DNA of 52,794 nt from Alphaproteobacteria bacterium. GTDB lineage: Bacteria; Pseudomonadota; Alphaproteobacteria; Rhizobiales; Hyphomicrobiaceae. Positions within the stretch are counted from its first letter, which is position 1, and each line of letters starts with the position of its first letter. The translations under genes and the position numbers were made by a program. The notes under the pieces were generated by a model. It saw only the letters and a program-made list of their open reading frames with translations, searched no databases and was not told the DNA's origin. The stretch spans positions 1 to 52,794 of the forward strand of contig JAHJQI010000126.1 of NCBI GenBank assembly GCA_018819265.1, read 5' to 3'. Shown here in pieces: positions 1 to 8,956 of the stretch.

Positions 1-1
1 C

Positions 2-186
2 ACTAGTACCCGCTTACCCGCTTACCCGCTTTCAGAAGTCCGTGAGTCATTCGCGGCATCCACCTTGACGAACTTCTGAAAGCAGAGGGTACTAGTAAAA
101 TATTGAATCTAGTACCGCTTTTCGATCAGAAGTCCCTGAGAGCGGTTGACTGATGCGACACAGGGACTTCTGATCGGCGGTACTAG
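2..186. repeat. Twin CTAG palindrome element E1
   Basis: Two consecutive palindromes lie upstream of the SDR gene. The first (2-96) has perfect 10-bp outer arms ACTAGTACCC/GGGTACTAGT at 2-11 and 87-96 and a perfect 12-bp inner stem at 28-39 and 72-83. The second (109-186) has 10-bp outer arms CTAGTACCGC/GCGGTACTAG at 109-118 and 177-186 and a perfect 15-bp inner stem at 124-138 and 161-175. A 12-bp AT-rich spacer separates them. Both inner stems contain TCAGAAGT. The left arm of the first palindrome carries three copies of an 8-mer (ACCCGCTT), which leaves a 16-nt one-sided bulge. The same architecture recurs at 11472, 24273 and 41596. I read no ORF here and infer a structured intergenic repeat of unknown function. 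Confidence 0.85.
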
Positions 187-216
187 GCAGGATAGACCGA
201 AGCCGGAGAGTTTGCC

Positions 217-981
217 GTGAGCCATGTGCAACGCCTCGACAACAGAATCGCCGTCGTGACAGGGGCGGCAGCCGGAATCGGGCTTGCCACCGCGCAGGTG
301 TTCGCATGCGAGGGCGCGCACGTCTATCTCACCGACATCGATGGAGCGCGGGCCGAGGATGCGGCGCGGGCGCTGACGGCAGCCGGTCTCAAGGCGACCG
401 CGATGGCGGTCGACGTTTCCAAGGGGCAGGACGTGACGGCGCTGTTTCGCGCTATCGAGCAGGGGCCGGGGCGTATCGACGTACTGGTCAACAATGCCGG
501 GCTCAACGTGCGTGAAGATTTCCGCCACCTGTCGGATGCCGACTGGGTCAGGATACGCGAGGTCAACCTCGACGGTGTCGTGCGGATCGCGCGTGACGGT
601 TTCAATCTGCTGAAGGCCTCCGGCAGGGGTTCACTGATCAACATCGCTTCAATCATGGGCCACCGCGGCCTGCGGCAGCTTGCCGGATACTCCGCGACCA
701 AGGGGGCGGTGTCGGCGCTGACGCGTGCGCTGGCGGTCGAATACGCGCCCTATGGAATCCGGGTCAATGCGCTGGCGCCGGGCTTCATCGAGACGGCGCT
801 GACCGAGCGGGTTTTGCGCAACCCGATGATCAACAAGGCGCTGATCGATCAGACGCCGATGAAGCGGTTCGGCAGCGGGGAGGACGTGGCGGCGGCTGCC
901 GTGTTTTTCGCCTCCGACGAATCCGGCTTCATCACGGGTGCCGAATTGGCCGTCGACGGGGGCATGTCCGCGGCGCTGTAG
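217..981 (+). CDS. SDR family NAD(P)-dependent oxidoreductase
   Basis: A classical short-chain dehydrogenase/reductase of 254 residues, the normal family length. The cofactor motif TGAAAGIG is at residues 15-22, the NNAG structural motif near residue 92, and the catalytic Tyr-Lys pair in YSATK at 158-162, preceded by the conserved Ser in the SLINIAS segment. The C-terminal region (FITGAELAVDGGM) is typical of glucose/3-oxoacyl reductase-like SDRs. It reduces or oxidises an alcohol/carbonyl pair in the cytoplasm; the substrate cannot be told from sequence. The start is GTG with a GGAGAG ribosome site 6 nt upstream. It lies just downstream of palindrome element E1 and 43 bp ahead of the YceI gene, so the two may be co-transcribed. 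Confidence 0.93.
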   Translation: MSHVQRLDNRIAVVTGAAAGIGLATAQVFACEGAHVYLTDIDGARAEDAARALTAAGLKATAMAVDVSKGQDVTALFRAIEQGPGRIDVLVNNAGLNVREDFRHLSDADWVRIREVNLDGVVRIARDGFNLLKASGRGSLINIASIMGHRGLRQLAGYSATKGAVSALTRALAVEYAPYGIRVNALAPGFIETALTERVLRNPMINKALIDQTPMKRFGSGEDVAAAAVFFASDESGFITGAELAVDGGMSAAL

Positions 982-1024
982 AAGCGGCGTCAGTTCATGA
1001 AAATATGACATCCCGAGGAAACTC

Positions 1025-1651
1025 ATGAGAGCTGGATCGATCTCACACTGCTTCGCTGCGGCCGCCTCGATGCTGGCGATCCTCGCCGCTCCGCTTTCCG
1101 CCACGGCAGGCGAAGGCGGCGTCTTCATTCTCGACAAGGAGCACACCAGCGTCCGCTTCAGCTACGAACATCTTGGCATGTCATGGCAATCCGGCAGTTT
1201 CCGGGACGTGATCGGGCGGCTTGCCTTCGACCCGGAACGCCCGGAAATGAGCGAACTCAACGTGACGATCAAGGTGGCGACGGTGACGACCGGGGTAGCT
1301 GCCTACGACCGCGTTCTGAGCGCCACCAACGATTACCTCGATGCAACGGCCTACCCCGACATCACCTTCACCAGCTCGGCGGTCTCGGTGACAAGTGCAA
1401 AGACGGCGAATGTGACCGGCGACCTGACCATCAACGGAGTGAGCAGGCCAGTGACGCTGGCGGTTGTCTGGAACTTCCTCGGCGAGCATCCGCTGGCAAA
1501 GGTCAATCCGCTCTATCAGGGCGTGAGTGCGGCCGGATTTTCCGCGCGAACGCAGATTTTGCGCTCCGAATGGGGGATCTCGAGGGGTATCCCACTGTTA
1601 TCGGACGAGATCCGCATTTCCATCGAAGCCGAGCTGCACAGGCTTAATTGA
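1025..1651 (+). CDS. YceI family periplasmic protein
   Basis: A 208-residue protein with a cleavable signal peptide (hydrophobic stretch about residues 8-27, likely cleavage after ATA near 28). The rest is a YceI/lipocalin-like beta barrel: the opening FILDKEHTSVRFSYEHLG, the DYLDATAYPDITFTSS segment and the TGDLTINGVSRPVTL strand pair are the family hallmarks. YceI barrels bind a polyisoprenoid or similar lipid in the periplasm; the physiological role is mostly undefined. A GAGGA site precedes the ATG. The ligand and any link to the upstream SDR are inference only. Confidence 0.92.
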   Translation: MRAGSISHCFAAAASMLAILAAPLSATAGEGGVFILDKEHTSVRFSYEHLGMSWQSGSFRDVIGRLAFDPERPEMSELNVTIKVATVTTGVAAYDRVLSATNDYLDATAYPDITFTSSAVSVTSAKTANVTGDLTINGVSRPVTLAVVWNFLGEHPLAKVNPLYQGVSAAGFSARTQILRSEWGISRGIPLLSDEIRISIEAELHRLN

Positions 1652-1789
1652 AGCAACCGGGCGGCAAAACGCCGACATTTGCCTTCCTACTTGGCCTCGG
1701 TGCGGGCGATGGCCTATAAGGCTCGCCAGAAGGACATTGCGCGGGACAGTCTGCGCTTCACATCAAATGCAGCGGACGGCGTCCCCTCT

Positions 1790-1859
1790 CCATGATGAAC
1801 CGGCCATGATGTGCTCGCCATGATGGACTGGCCATGATGGACTGGCCATGATTGGTCTG
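1790..1859. repeat. 14-bp tandem repeat, five copies
   Basis: The heptamer CCATGAT begins at 1790, 1804, 1818, 1832 and 1846, an exact 14-bp period. The best unit is CCATGATGGACTGG; copies three to four are nearly identical and the outer ones diverge. Adjacent copies create GGCCA...TGGCC inverted repeats, so the array can fold. It sits 59 bp before the DAHP synthase start and may act on its promoter or leader, which is inference. Confidence 0.85.
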
Positions 1860-1917
1860 GAGGGCGCCGCGATCGGCAATTGGGCGTGAGATAACGCGAA
1901 ACTAGGAGTTCACGAAG

Positions 1918-3312
1918 ATGTCGGCAAAAAGAGCCGCCTGGTCGCCCGATAGCTGGAGCGCTTTGCCGATCATGCAGGTGCCGGACTATCCCGACCCGCA
2001 GGCGCTGAAGGATGTCGAAGCCAAGCTTGCGACGTTCCCGCCGCTTTTGTTTGCCGGTGAAGCGCGCGATCTGAAAAAGCGCCTGGCCGAAGTCGCCGAA
2101 GGCCGCCGCTTCCTGTTGCAGGGCGGCGATTGCGCGGAAAGCTTCGCCGAGCACGGACCCGACCACATCCGCGACTTCCTGCGCGTGTTCCTGCAGATGG
2201 CGGTGGTGCTGACGTATGCCGGCGGCACGCCGGTCGTCAAAGTCGGCCGGCTCGCCGGCCAATTCGCAAAGCCGCGCTCGAAACCGACCGAGAAGATCGG
2301 CGATGTCGAGCTGCCGAGCTACCGCGGCGACATCATCAACGGCATGGAATTCACCGAGGAAGCGCGCACGCCCGATCCGCAGCGCATGCTGCAGGCCTAC
2401 CGGCAATCGGCGGCAACGGCGAACCTCATTCGCGCGTTCGTGCAGGGCGGGTACGCAGATCTTGAACGCGTGCACCAGTGGAACATGAACTTTGTTGCCG
2501 GTTCGCCGCAGGGGCACCGCTACGAACAGCTCGCCAACAGGATCACCGAGAGCCTGTCGTTCATGCGCTCGATCGGGATCACCGGGGAGAATACGCCGCA
2601 GCTGCGCCAGACGAATTTCTTCACCAGCCATGAAGCGCTGCTGCTCGGCTACGAGCAGGCGCTGACGCGGCTCGATTCGACGACGGGCGAATGGTACGCG
2701 ACATCGGGGCATATGGTGTGGGTCGGCGACCGTACGCGCCAGGCGGACCATGCGCACATCGAATACGTGCGCGGTATCCGCAACCCGATCGGCCTCAAGT
2801 GCGGCCCGAGCCTCGATCCAGATGAGCTTGTGCAACTGATCGACATCATCAATCCGGACAACGAAGCCGGCCGGCTGACGCTGATCAGCCGGTTCGGCGC
2901 GGGCAAGGTCGGGGAGCATCTGCCGAAGATGATCCGGGCCGTGCAGCGCGAGGGGCGCAAGGTCGTGTGGGTGTGCGATCCGATGCACGGCAACACGATC
3001 TCGGCGGAGAGCGGATACAAGACGCGCCCGTTCGGCCGGATCTTGAGCGAGGTGCAGGACTTCTTCGCCGTGCATCGCGCCGAGGGCACGCATCCCGGCG
3101 GCATCCATGTCGAGATGACGGGGGACAACGTCACCGAGTGCACCGGCGGGGCGACCGAGATTTCGGATGCCGATCTCTCGGATCGGTACCACACGCACTG
3201 CGACCCGCGTCTCAATGCGGATCAGTCCCTCGAACTGGCGTTCCTGGTCGCGGAGCTGATGCACAACGAGCGCGTCGCCAAGGGTGAAATTGCCGCCATG
3301 GCATCGGCATGA
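1918..3312 (+). CDS. aroG: Class II 3-deoxy-7-phosphoheptulonate (DAHP) synthase
   Basis: Condenses phosphoenolpyruvate and erythrose 4-phosphate to DAHP, the first step of the shikimate pathway. The 464-residue length and motifs are those of the plant/mycobacterial class II enzymes: [11 protein letters not shown] with the metal-binding Cys near residue 72, the RSKPTE segment, SPxR-like substrate loops, [10 protein letters not shown] (metal-binding His) and [18 protein letters not shown] near the C-terminus. The ATG has an AGGAG site 9 nt upstream. A 14-bp tandem repeat lies in the leader. The N-terminal extension that carries aromatic-amino-acid regulation in the Mycobacterium enzyme appears short here, so feedback control may differ. 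Confidence 0.95.
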   Translation: MSAKRAAWSPDSWSALPIMQVPDYPDPQALKDVEAKLATFPPLLFAGEARDLKKRLAEVAEGRRFLLQGGDCAESFAEHGPDHIRDFLRVFLQMAVVLTYAGGTPVVKVGRLAGQFAKPRSKPTEKIGDVELPSYRGDIINGMEFTEEARTPDPQRMLQAYRQSAATANLIRAFVQGGYADLERVHQWNMNFVAGSPQGHRYEQLANRITESLSFMRSIGITGENTPQLRQTNFFTSHEALLLGYEQALTRLDSTTGEWYATSGHMVWVGDRTRQADHAHIEYVRGIRNPIGLKCGPSLDPDELVQLIDIINPDNEAGRLTLISRFGAGKVGEHLPKMIRAVQREGRKVVWVCDPMHGNTISAESGYKTRPFGRILSEVQDFFAVHRAEGTHPGGIHVEMTGDNVTECTGGATEISDADLSDRYHTHCDPRLNADQSLELAFLVAELMHNERVAKGEIAAMASA

Positions 3313-3409
3313 TTTGGTGACATGTGATCGACAGAGGGGCCTGGTGTTCCGTGGCCCTATCTTTGCCGATTCATGCGTGGCGCGGCCGAATGCGGGAGAT
3401 CTGGCGCTC

Positions 3410-4321
3410 ATGGGTTCTGTCAGCCATTTAACCGAGCCAATGCCGGCGGGCCAACTCCAACCGGGCCAACGAGAGCCGGGAACGTCGCAGCCGGGAAGCT
3501 GGCCGATGCCGGTCGGCGAATTCCTGCGCGGGGCATACCTCAACCGGGCCGATGTCGTGCTGATGCGCAAGCACCGCGACCTGAGATCGTGGCTGATCCG
3601 CTGGGCGACACGGGGGTCGTTCTCGCATGCGGCATTGATATTCCTGGTGCCGCATCAGGAGCAGGGCTTCAACAACACGTTCGTCATCGAAAGCGTTTCC
3701 AGGGGCGTCGATCTGCAGAATCTCGGGAGCTACCTGCGCGACAAGCATCAGGTGGTCGGTATCAAGCGGCTGCGCGGCACGTGGTTCGATGAACGCGCGC
3801 AGTCGCTGGTGCGCGGGCGGATACTCAATTCGATCCATTCGAACTATTCCTACGCAACGGCGTTTCGGCTCGGCTGGGCGTTCCTCGGCGAGATCGCCTT
3901 CGGCATCAAGGCGCGCATCTGGGGCACGCGCCGCGCTCTCAAGGGCCACCGGCGCCGGGCCTTGAAGCCGCCGAATGCGTTCATCTGTTCGGGGCTCGTG
4001 CAGCTTGGCTATCTCAATGCCATCGCCGAGCAGGTGGCGATGGGCTATCTGCTGCCGCAGCGGGTTGGAGACGTGGTGTTTCAAACGGATGTGGCGAGCT
4101 TTCTTCCCGACGACTGGTCGCATTTCTCGGATGCCGAGCAGTACGAGATCATGTGGGATTTCGTGACCGGGTTCCAGGACGTGCTCGAAGCCGTGACGCC
4201 GGAAGACCTGGCCGTTTCACCCCACCTCGAATGGGTCTATGTCATCCGCGACGGTTTCGCCCATCCGGTTCGCTCCGCGGAGCACGCCCGCGAACTTCTG
4301 GACCGGCAACCGAAGGGCTGA
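3410..4321 (+). CDS. YiiX-type permuted papain-like enzyme
   Basis: A protein of about 303 residues with the signature of the circularly permuted NlpC/P60 (papain-fold) YiiX/YebB group: a His in GSFSHAALI, an acidic residue in VIESVSRGV, and a Cys in NAFICSGLVQLGY that would be the nucleophile. No signal peptide or membrane segment is clear. Related proteins act on amide or lipid-like bonds, but the substrate here is unknown. The open frame extends upstream to 3284 inside the DAHP synthase gene; I chose the ATG at 3410 because it avoids that overlap and has a GGGAG site about 11 nt before it. The segment before the domain is rich in Pro, Gly and Gln. Confidence 0.75.
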   Translation: MGSVSHLTEPMPAGQLQPGQREPGTSQPGSWPMPVGEFLRGAYLNRADVVLMRKHRDLRSWLIRWATRGSFSHAALIFLVPHQEQGFNNTFVIESVSRGVDLQNLGSYLRDKHQVVGIKRLRGTWFDERAQSLVRGRILNSIHSNYSYATAFRLGWAFLGEIAFGIKARIWGTRRALKGHRRRALKPPNAFICSGLVQLGYLNAIAEQVAMGYLLPQRVGDVVFQTDVASFLPDDWSHFSDAEQYEIMWDFVTGFQDVLEAVTPEDLAVSPHLEWVYVIRDGFAHPVRSAEHARELLDRQPKG

Positions 4322-4428
4322 ATTTGCAGGTGTGTTTGCTTTGGTCTTTCCGGGTGTTGCCCTCGGCGCGGTCTCGCGGATAATGGCCGGCTTCGCAACA
4401 AATCCATCACGAATAGGCTGAAGCCTCC

Positions 4429-6156
4429 ATGAAAATCGCGATAGCGCAGCTCAATCCGACCGTCGGCGACCTTGAGGGAAACGCCGCAAAGGCGCTCAAG
4501 GCCCGCGAGGATGCCGGGCGCATGGGCGCCGATCTGGTGGTGTTCCCCGAGTTGTTCCTGGCGGGTTATCCGCCCGAAGACCTGGTGCTGAAACCGTCCT
4601 TCCAGCGGACGAGCCGGGAAACGGTGTTGAAGCTTGCCGCCGCGACTTCAGGCGAGCCGGGCCCCGCGCTTCTCATCGGCACGGTCTGGCCGGAGGACGG
4701 CAAGGTCTACAACGCGGTGGCGCTGATTGACGCCGGCGAAGTTTGCGCGCTGCGCTACAAGGTCGAACTGCCCAACTATGGCGTGTTCGATGAGAAGCGC
4801 GTGTTCGCTTCAGGCCCGATGCCTGGGCCGGTCAGTTTTCGCGGCATGCGCATCGGCGTACCGATTTGCGAGGACATCTGGATCGAGGATGTCGTCGAGT
4901 GTCTGTCGGAGTGCGGGGCCGAGATCATCATCGTGCCGAACGGTTCGCCGTTCGATTGGACGAAGCCGGACCTGCGCCTCAACATGGCGGTGGCGCGCGT
5001 CACCGAAAACGATCTGCCGCTGATGTACGTCAACCAGGTCGGCGGGCAGGACGAACTCGTGTTCGACGGCGCCTCGTTCGTGCTCAACGCGGACCGGCAT
5101 CTGGCGGTGCAGCTTCCCGGTTGGCGCGAGACGATCCAGGTCACCGAATGGGAGCAGGGCGCGAACGGCTGGCAGTGCCGCCAAGGTGAGCGGGCAAAAC
5201 TCAGCGAGGGCGATGAAGCCGCGTACGCGGCGTGCGTGCTCGGACTTCGCGACTACGTCGACAAGAACGGTTTCGCGAGCGTCGTCATGGGGCTTTCCGG
5301 CGGGATCGATTCAGCACTGGTGGCGGCGATGGCTGTCGATGCACTGGGGCCGGAGCGGGTGCATTGCGTGATGCTGCCCTACCGGTATACGTCGAGGGAA
5401 AGTCTCAGTGACGCGGCTGCCTGCGCGGAAGCGCTGGGCGTGCGCTACGACATCGTGGAGATTGAGCCTGTTGTCGCGGGCTTCATGTCGTCGTTGTCGG
5501 GCCTGTTCGAGGGGCTGGAAGCCGACGTGACGGAAGAAAACATCCAGAGCCGGGCGCGCGGCACGATCCTGATGGCGTTGTCAAACAAGTTCGGGCCGAT
5601 GGTTCTGACGACCGGCAACAAGTCGGAGATGTCGGTCGGCTACGCGACGCTCTACGGCGACATGAATGGCGGCTACAACCCGGTCAAGGACCTCTACAAG
5701 ACGGAAGTCTACCGCATCGCGCGGTGGCGCAACGCGCATGTGATCGCCGGGGGCAGGGGGCCGTCGGGTATCGTGATACCTTCGAATATCCTGACGAAAG
5801 CGCCGAGCGCCGAACTGCGCGAGAACCAGACCGACCAGGACAGCCTGCCGCCCTACGACGTGCTCGACGACATCCTCGCCTGCCTCGTCGAGAGGGAGAT
5901 GCCGGTCTCGGAAATCGTCACGCGCGGGCACGATATCGCAACCATCAAGATGGTCGAGCGGCTGTTGTACATTTCCGAATACAAGCGGCGTCAGTCGGCT
6001 CCCGGCGTGAAGATCTCGGCGCGCAATTTCGGCCGCGACCGGCGCTATCCGATCACCAACCGCTACCGCGACGCGCATCTCCCCGGCGCACTGCCGGCGC
6101 TCATTGGCGATGCGCCGAAGATGGTGGCGCCGAGGGAAGAGGGCGAGCCGGGGTAG
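4429..6156 (+). CDS. nadE: Glutamine-dependent NAD+ synthetase
   Basis: Amidates nicotinic acid adenine dinucleotide to NAD+, the last step of NAD synthesis. The 575 residues hold two domains: an N-terminal nitrilase-fold glutaminase (Glu41 in VFPELFLAGYPPEDL, Lys111 in RYKVELPNYGVFDE, nucleophile Cys147 in GVPICEDIW) and a C-terminal ATP-dependent synthetase with the PP-loop SGGIDS at 290-295 and the TTGNKSEMSVGYATLYGD segment. The complete triad means ammonia can come from glutamine. The ribosome site is weak (a small AGGCT/AGCCT inverted repeat precedes the ATG). It converges with cysK across a 137-bp gap that contains a CGATCGC/GCGATCG hairpin at 6191-6209. Confidence 0.97.
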   Translation: MKIAIAQLNPTVGDLEGNAAKALKAREDAGRMGADLVVFPELFLAGYPPEDLVLKPSFQRTSRETVLKLAAATSGEPGPALLIGTVWPEDGKVYNAVALIDAGEVCALRYKVELPNYGVFDEKRVFASGPMPGPVSFRGMRIGVPICEDIWIEDVVECLSECGAEIIIVPNGSPFDWTKPDLRLNMAVARVTENDLPLMYVNQVGGQDELVFDGASFVLNADRHLAVQLPGWRETIQVTEWEQGANGWQCRQGERAKLSEGDEAAYAACVLGLRDYVDKNGFASVVMGLSGGIDSALVAAMAVDALGPERVHCVMLPYRYTSRESLSDAAACAEALGVRYDIVEIEPVVAGFMSSLSGLFEGLEADVTEENIQSRARGTILMALSNKFGPMVLTTGNKSEMSVGYATLYGDMNGGYNPVKDLYKTEVYRIARWRNAHVIAGGRGPSGIVIPSNILTKAPSAELRENQTDQDSLPPYDVLDDILACLVEREMPVSEIVTRGHDIATIKMVERLLYISEYKRRQSAPGVKISARNFGRDRRYPITNRYRDAHLPGALPALIGDAPKMVAPREEGEPG

Positions 6157-6293
6157 GGGGTGTTGCCAGTTAGAGCATCATCCGACCATACGATCGCTTT
6201 TCGCGATCGGGAATCTATCCAAACCCCGCATTGCGCTTCTGTCGCCTTTCTTTCCTGGCTTTGAAGTCATCATTTCGCTCCGCAAGCTCCCCC

Positions 6294-7370
6294 TCAGGCG
6301 CCAGCCATCTGGTAGCCCGGGGTCGACTTCATCAGGGCGATTTCTTCCTCGGTCATGACTTCCTCGACGTTCTCGAACAGCGGCGTGGAGAGATAGCGCT
6401 CGCCGGTATCGGGCAGCATCGCGAGGATGACGGAGCCCTGCGGGGCCTTCTCGGCAACCTGCATGGCAACCGCAAAGGACGCGCCGCCGGAAACGCCTGT
6501 CAGGATGCCTTCGCGGGCGGCAAGTTTGCGCGACCATTCCATACCGGCCGGGCCGGAGACGGGAACGAGTTCGTCGTAGCCGCCGTTGTCGATGGCTTCC
6601 TGCAACACCAAGGGGATGAAGTCGGGGGTCCAGCCCTGGATCGGGTGCGGTTCGAATGCGGAATGGCCGACGGCGGGAGCGCCATCGCTACCGCGCTGCT
6701 GCTTGATGCCGCTGCCAACGAGCTGCGCGTTCGCCGGTTCGCTCAGGATGATTTTGGTTTCGGGTCGCGCCTTGCGCAGGACGCGGGCGACGCCGGTCAC
6801 CGTGCCGCCGGTGCCGTAGCCGGTGACGAAGTAATCGAGCCGCTTGCCGGCGAAGTCGGCGATGATTTCGGCCCCCGTGGTGTTCTCGTGAATGGTGGCG
6901 TTGTCGGGCGTTTCGAACTGATGGGCGAGGAACCAGCCGTTGGCCTCGGCCAATTCGACGGCCTTCTGGTACATGCCGAAGCCCTTGAGTTCGCGCGGCG
7001 TCAGAACGACTTTCGCGCCGAGGAAGCGCATCAGCTTGCGGCGCTCGACGGAAAAGCTTTCGGCCATCGTCAGGACCAGCGGGTAGCCCTTGGCGGCGCA
7101 GACCATCGCAAGGCCGATGCCGGTGTTGCCGCTGGTCGCCTCGACCACGGTCTGGCCGGGGCGCAGGTCGCCGCGCCGCTCGGCTTCCTCGATGATGGAA
7201 ATGGCGAGGCGATCCTTGACGGAAGCTGCGGGATTGAAAAACTCCGCCTTGACGTAAAGCTCGACATGCTCGGGCGCGAGGTTGTTGACGCGGATGCAGG
7301 GTGTGTTGCCGATCGTGTCGACAACGCTGTCGTAGAGTCTGCCTTGTCCGCGGGTGGTTCTCGGGCTCAT
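6294..7370 (-). CDS. cysK: Cysteine synthase A (O-acetylserine sulfhydrylase)
   Basis: A PLP enzyme that makes cysteine from O-acetylserine and sulfide. The PLP lysine lies in PAASVKDR (Lys52), the substrate loop in TSGNTGIGLA, and the phosphate-binding glycines in GYGTGGTVTG. A SGISAG-like segment appears as TGVSGGASFAVA. At 358 residues it is longer than the usual 310-325. The extra length includes an internal insertion around the QRGSDGAPAVGHSAFEPHPIQGW stretch and a C-terminal tail, as in some alphaproteobacterial homologues. The start has GGAG 9 nt upstream. Confidence 0.95.
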   Translation of the reverse strand: MSPRTTRGQGRLYDSVVDTIGNTPCIRVNNLAPEHVELYVKAEFFNPAASVKDRLAISIIEEAERRGDLRPGQTVVEATSGNTGIGLAMVCAAKGYPLVLTMAESFSVERRKLMRFLGAKVVLTPRELKGFGMYQKAVELAEANGWFLAHQFETPDNATIHENTTGAEIIADFAGKRLDYFVTGYGTGGTVTGVARVLRKARPETKIILSEPANAQLVGSGIKQQRGSDGAPAVGHSAFEPHPIQGWTPDFIPLVLQEAIDNGGYDELVPVSGPAGMEWSRKLAAREGILTGVSGGASFAVAMQVAEKAPQGSVILAMLPDTGERYLSTPLFENVEEVMTEEEIALMKSTPGYQMAGA

Positions 7371-7661
7371 CGGATGGCTCCACTGATTTGAGGATTTGTC
7401 AGTTTCAATCGGGCAGGCGCTGGTCGGTCACTGCCGGCCTGCCGGACCGCTCGAAAACAAGGTGCCGCTGTTGCGTCACGTATGTTAGCGGCTCTCGTCT
7501 TCGATGGACACGTAGTTCTGAATCAAAAAAATGCGGTGTTCAGCCCCGCCGGCATCAATGCATCGGCTGGCTGTCGGCTCAGGGCATGGGCGGGCCTCGC
7601 CGTGATAGCAGCTGGCGGGACCGGCCCAGTTATCCGAATGCGCGACGGCGCGATGCTCCCA

Positions 7662-8102
7662 TCACTGCTTTCCGTCGATCGTGCTGGCGATCATGGTGCA
7701 CAGGCGTCGCATCACCGAATAGCCAGAGCGCGTATCGCCGTCGAGGATCTCGAGAAGCTGGTCGCCGTTGATGGAAAGGATGTTTGATTCCTCCAGGCAC
7801 TGGGCGGTACCGATACGGCGGGTGTGTTCGGGGACCAACGCAACCCAGCCAAAGACCCTCGAGCGGTCCATCACGCGTTGAACGTTGAGAAACTCGAGCC
7901 CGCTCTGGCTGATGAATGTGACGATCCCATCGACGAGGATATAGAGGTTAGCGGCATTATCGCCGGGCTTGTAGAGGATCTGTCCCTTTTCGAGGTTGAG
8001 TTCGACGGCAATCTTGGCGATTGCGGCAAGCGTCTCATCCGCACACCCTTCAAAGAGGTTTATCTGTGCGAGTGCGTCTTTCACCTGATCCTTTGAATGC
8101 AT
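7662..8102 (-). CDS. Cyclic nucleotide-binding domain protein
   Basis: A 146-residue single-domain protein of the CAP/CNB family. It begins with an N-terminal helix (LAQINLFEGCADETLAAIAK), then the beta-roll (GQILYKPGDNAANLYILVDG), and a phosphate-cassette-like VFGWVALVPEHTRRIGTAQ in which the usual Glu and Arg are only partly kept. There is no C-terminal helix-turn-helix, so it is not a transcription factor by itself. It may bind cAMP/cGMP or another ligand, or act in a complex. The frame extends upstream to 8132; the ATG at 8102 is preferred because CAGGAG stands 8 nt before it. Confidence 0.8.
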   Translation of the reverse strand: MHSKDQVKDALAQINLFEGCADETLAAIAKIAVELNLEKGQILYKPGDNAANLYILVDGIVTFISQSGLEFLNVQRVMDRSRVFGWVALVPEHTRRIGTAQCLEESNILSINGDQLLEILDGDTRSGYSVMRRLCTMIASTIDGKQ

Positions 8103-8287
8103 GCTGAAGCTCCTGAAAACAGCCCCGGTCACGGGCTCCTAACTTTTGCGCCGACTTCGGGGGGCGGGCAAATACAGCGGTAGTATGATTGATTAGACCC
8201 TGGCTATCCGCGCCGCTGAGCCGCCATCCACAACTGTCCGCCCGGCATTAGCGGATTGCAAACGAAATCCTGAGAGACTGCCTCGTT

Positions 8288-8746
8288 ATGAGCCAGTCGT
8301 ATCTCGTCCAGGAAGCGCCGCCGATGTGGTGGCTGGAACCCGTCGATCCGGACGCCGTCGAAGATGACGTCGTCGGCGGCGGGGATGTTTTGCGGCTTGG
8401 CGATCATGCCGTGCGGCTTGACGATATCGCCTCATATAAGGTGAACGAAGTCGCCGAGCGCGACGTCGACGGGCTGATGCTGAACGCGGCCGTCTTCTTT
8501 GTCGCCGCCTCGGTGTTCTTGATCGGCGTCCTGCAGTTCGGATGGCTTGAGCGGTTCCTGCTCGGTTTCGTGTTCCTCACCGTACTCGGCGTTGCGAGCC
8601 TTCTCGAAGTCCTGGGACTGAACAGGATCAGCTATCTGCAGCTTACCCTCTTCACGCGTTCAGGACGCATGGTGCAATTCACCAGCGTCGATCCGCGCGA
8701 TGTCGGACGGCTGACCGGCTTCCTGTCCCAGATCGTGCGGCATTAA
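8288..8746 (+). CDS. Hypothetical membrane protein, two predicted TM helices
   Basis: A 152-residue protein I do not recognise with certainty. It has a polar N-terminal third (about 1-70) ending in DDIASYKVNEV, two adjacent hydrophobic helices (about residues 75-95 and 98-118), and a cytoplasm-like C-terminal domain with RSGRMVQFTSVDPRDVGRL. The arrangement, a small beta-rich domain around a helical hairpin, resembles DUF6232-type membrane proteins, but this is a shape argument only. It is transcribed away from the cyclic-nucleotide-binding gene across a 185-bp divergent gap. A weak GAGAG site precedes the ATG. Confidence 0.65.
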   Translation: MSQSYLVQEAPPMWWLEPVDPDAVEDDVVGGGDVLRLGDHAVRLDDIASYKVNEVAERDVDGLMLNAAVFFVAASVFLIGVLQFGWLERFLLGFVFLTVLGVASLLEVLGLNRISYLQLTLFTRSGRMVQFTSVDPRDVGRLTGFLSQIVRH

Positions 8747-8956
8747 TACCGACTGCGCCGGTTCGCGGCTTTATGTCGGCGGGCAAAAGGGGTAGCGTCC
8801 GCCCCGGTTCCATTCCGCTTGAGTTCCGACTTGGACGCTTGGTTTCCCAGCGCCTCCGCCGCAACCCCAACTGGGTTTGTGTTCCGGACTAACGCTTTGA
8901 CGACCATCGCCTGGAAGCAAGTGTTAGTTCCACAACACCAGAAGAAGCGCTCCCAC

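Noticed and set aside
1714..3570. 618-residue open frame on the minus strand
   Set aside because: It lies antisense to the DAHP synthase gene; the Arg/His/Asp-rich product is a typical shadow in GC-rich DNA and has no domain.
6191..6209. CGATCGC/GCGATCG hairpin as a terminator between nadE and cysK
   Set aside because: The stem is only 7 bp and no T-run follows on either strand; it may be a weak structure, not called as a terminator.
6231..7391. 386-residue open frame on the plus strand
   Set aside because: Antisense shadow of cysK with no recognisable domain.
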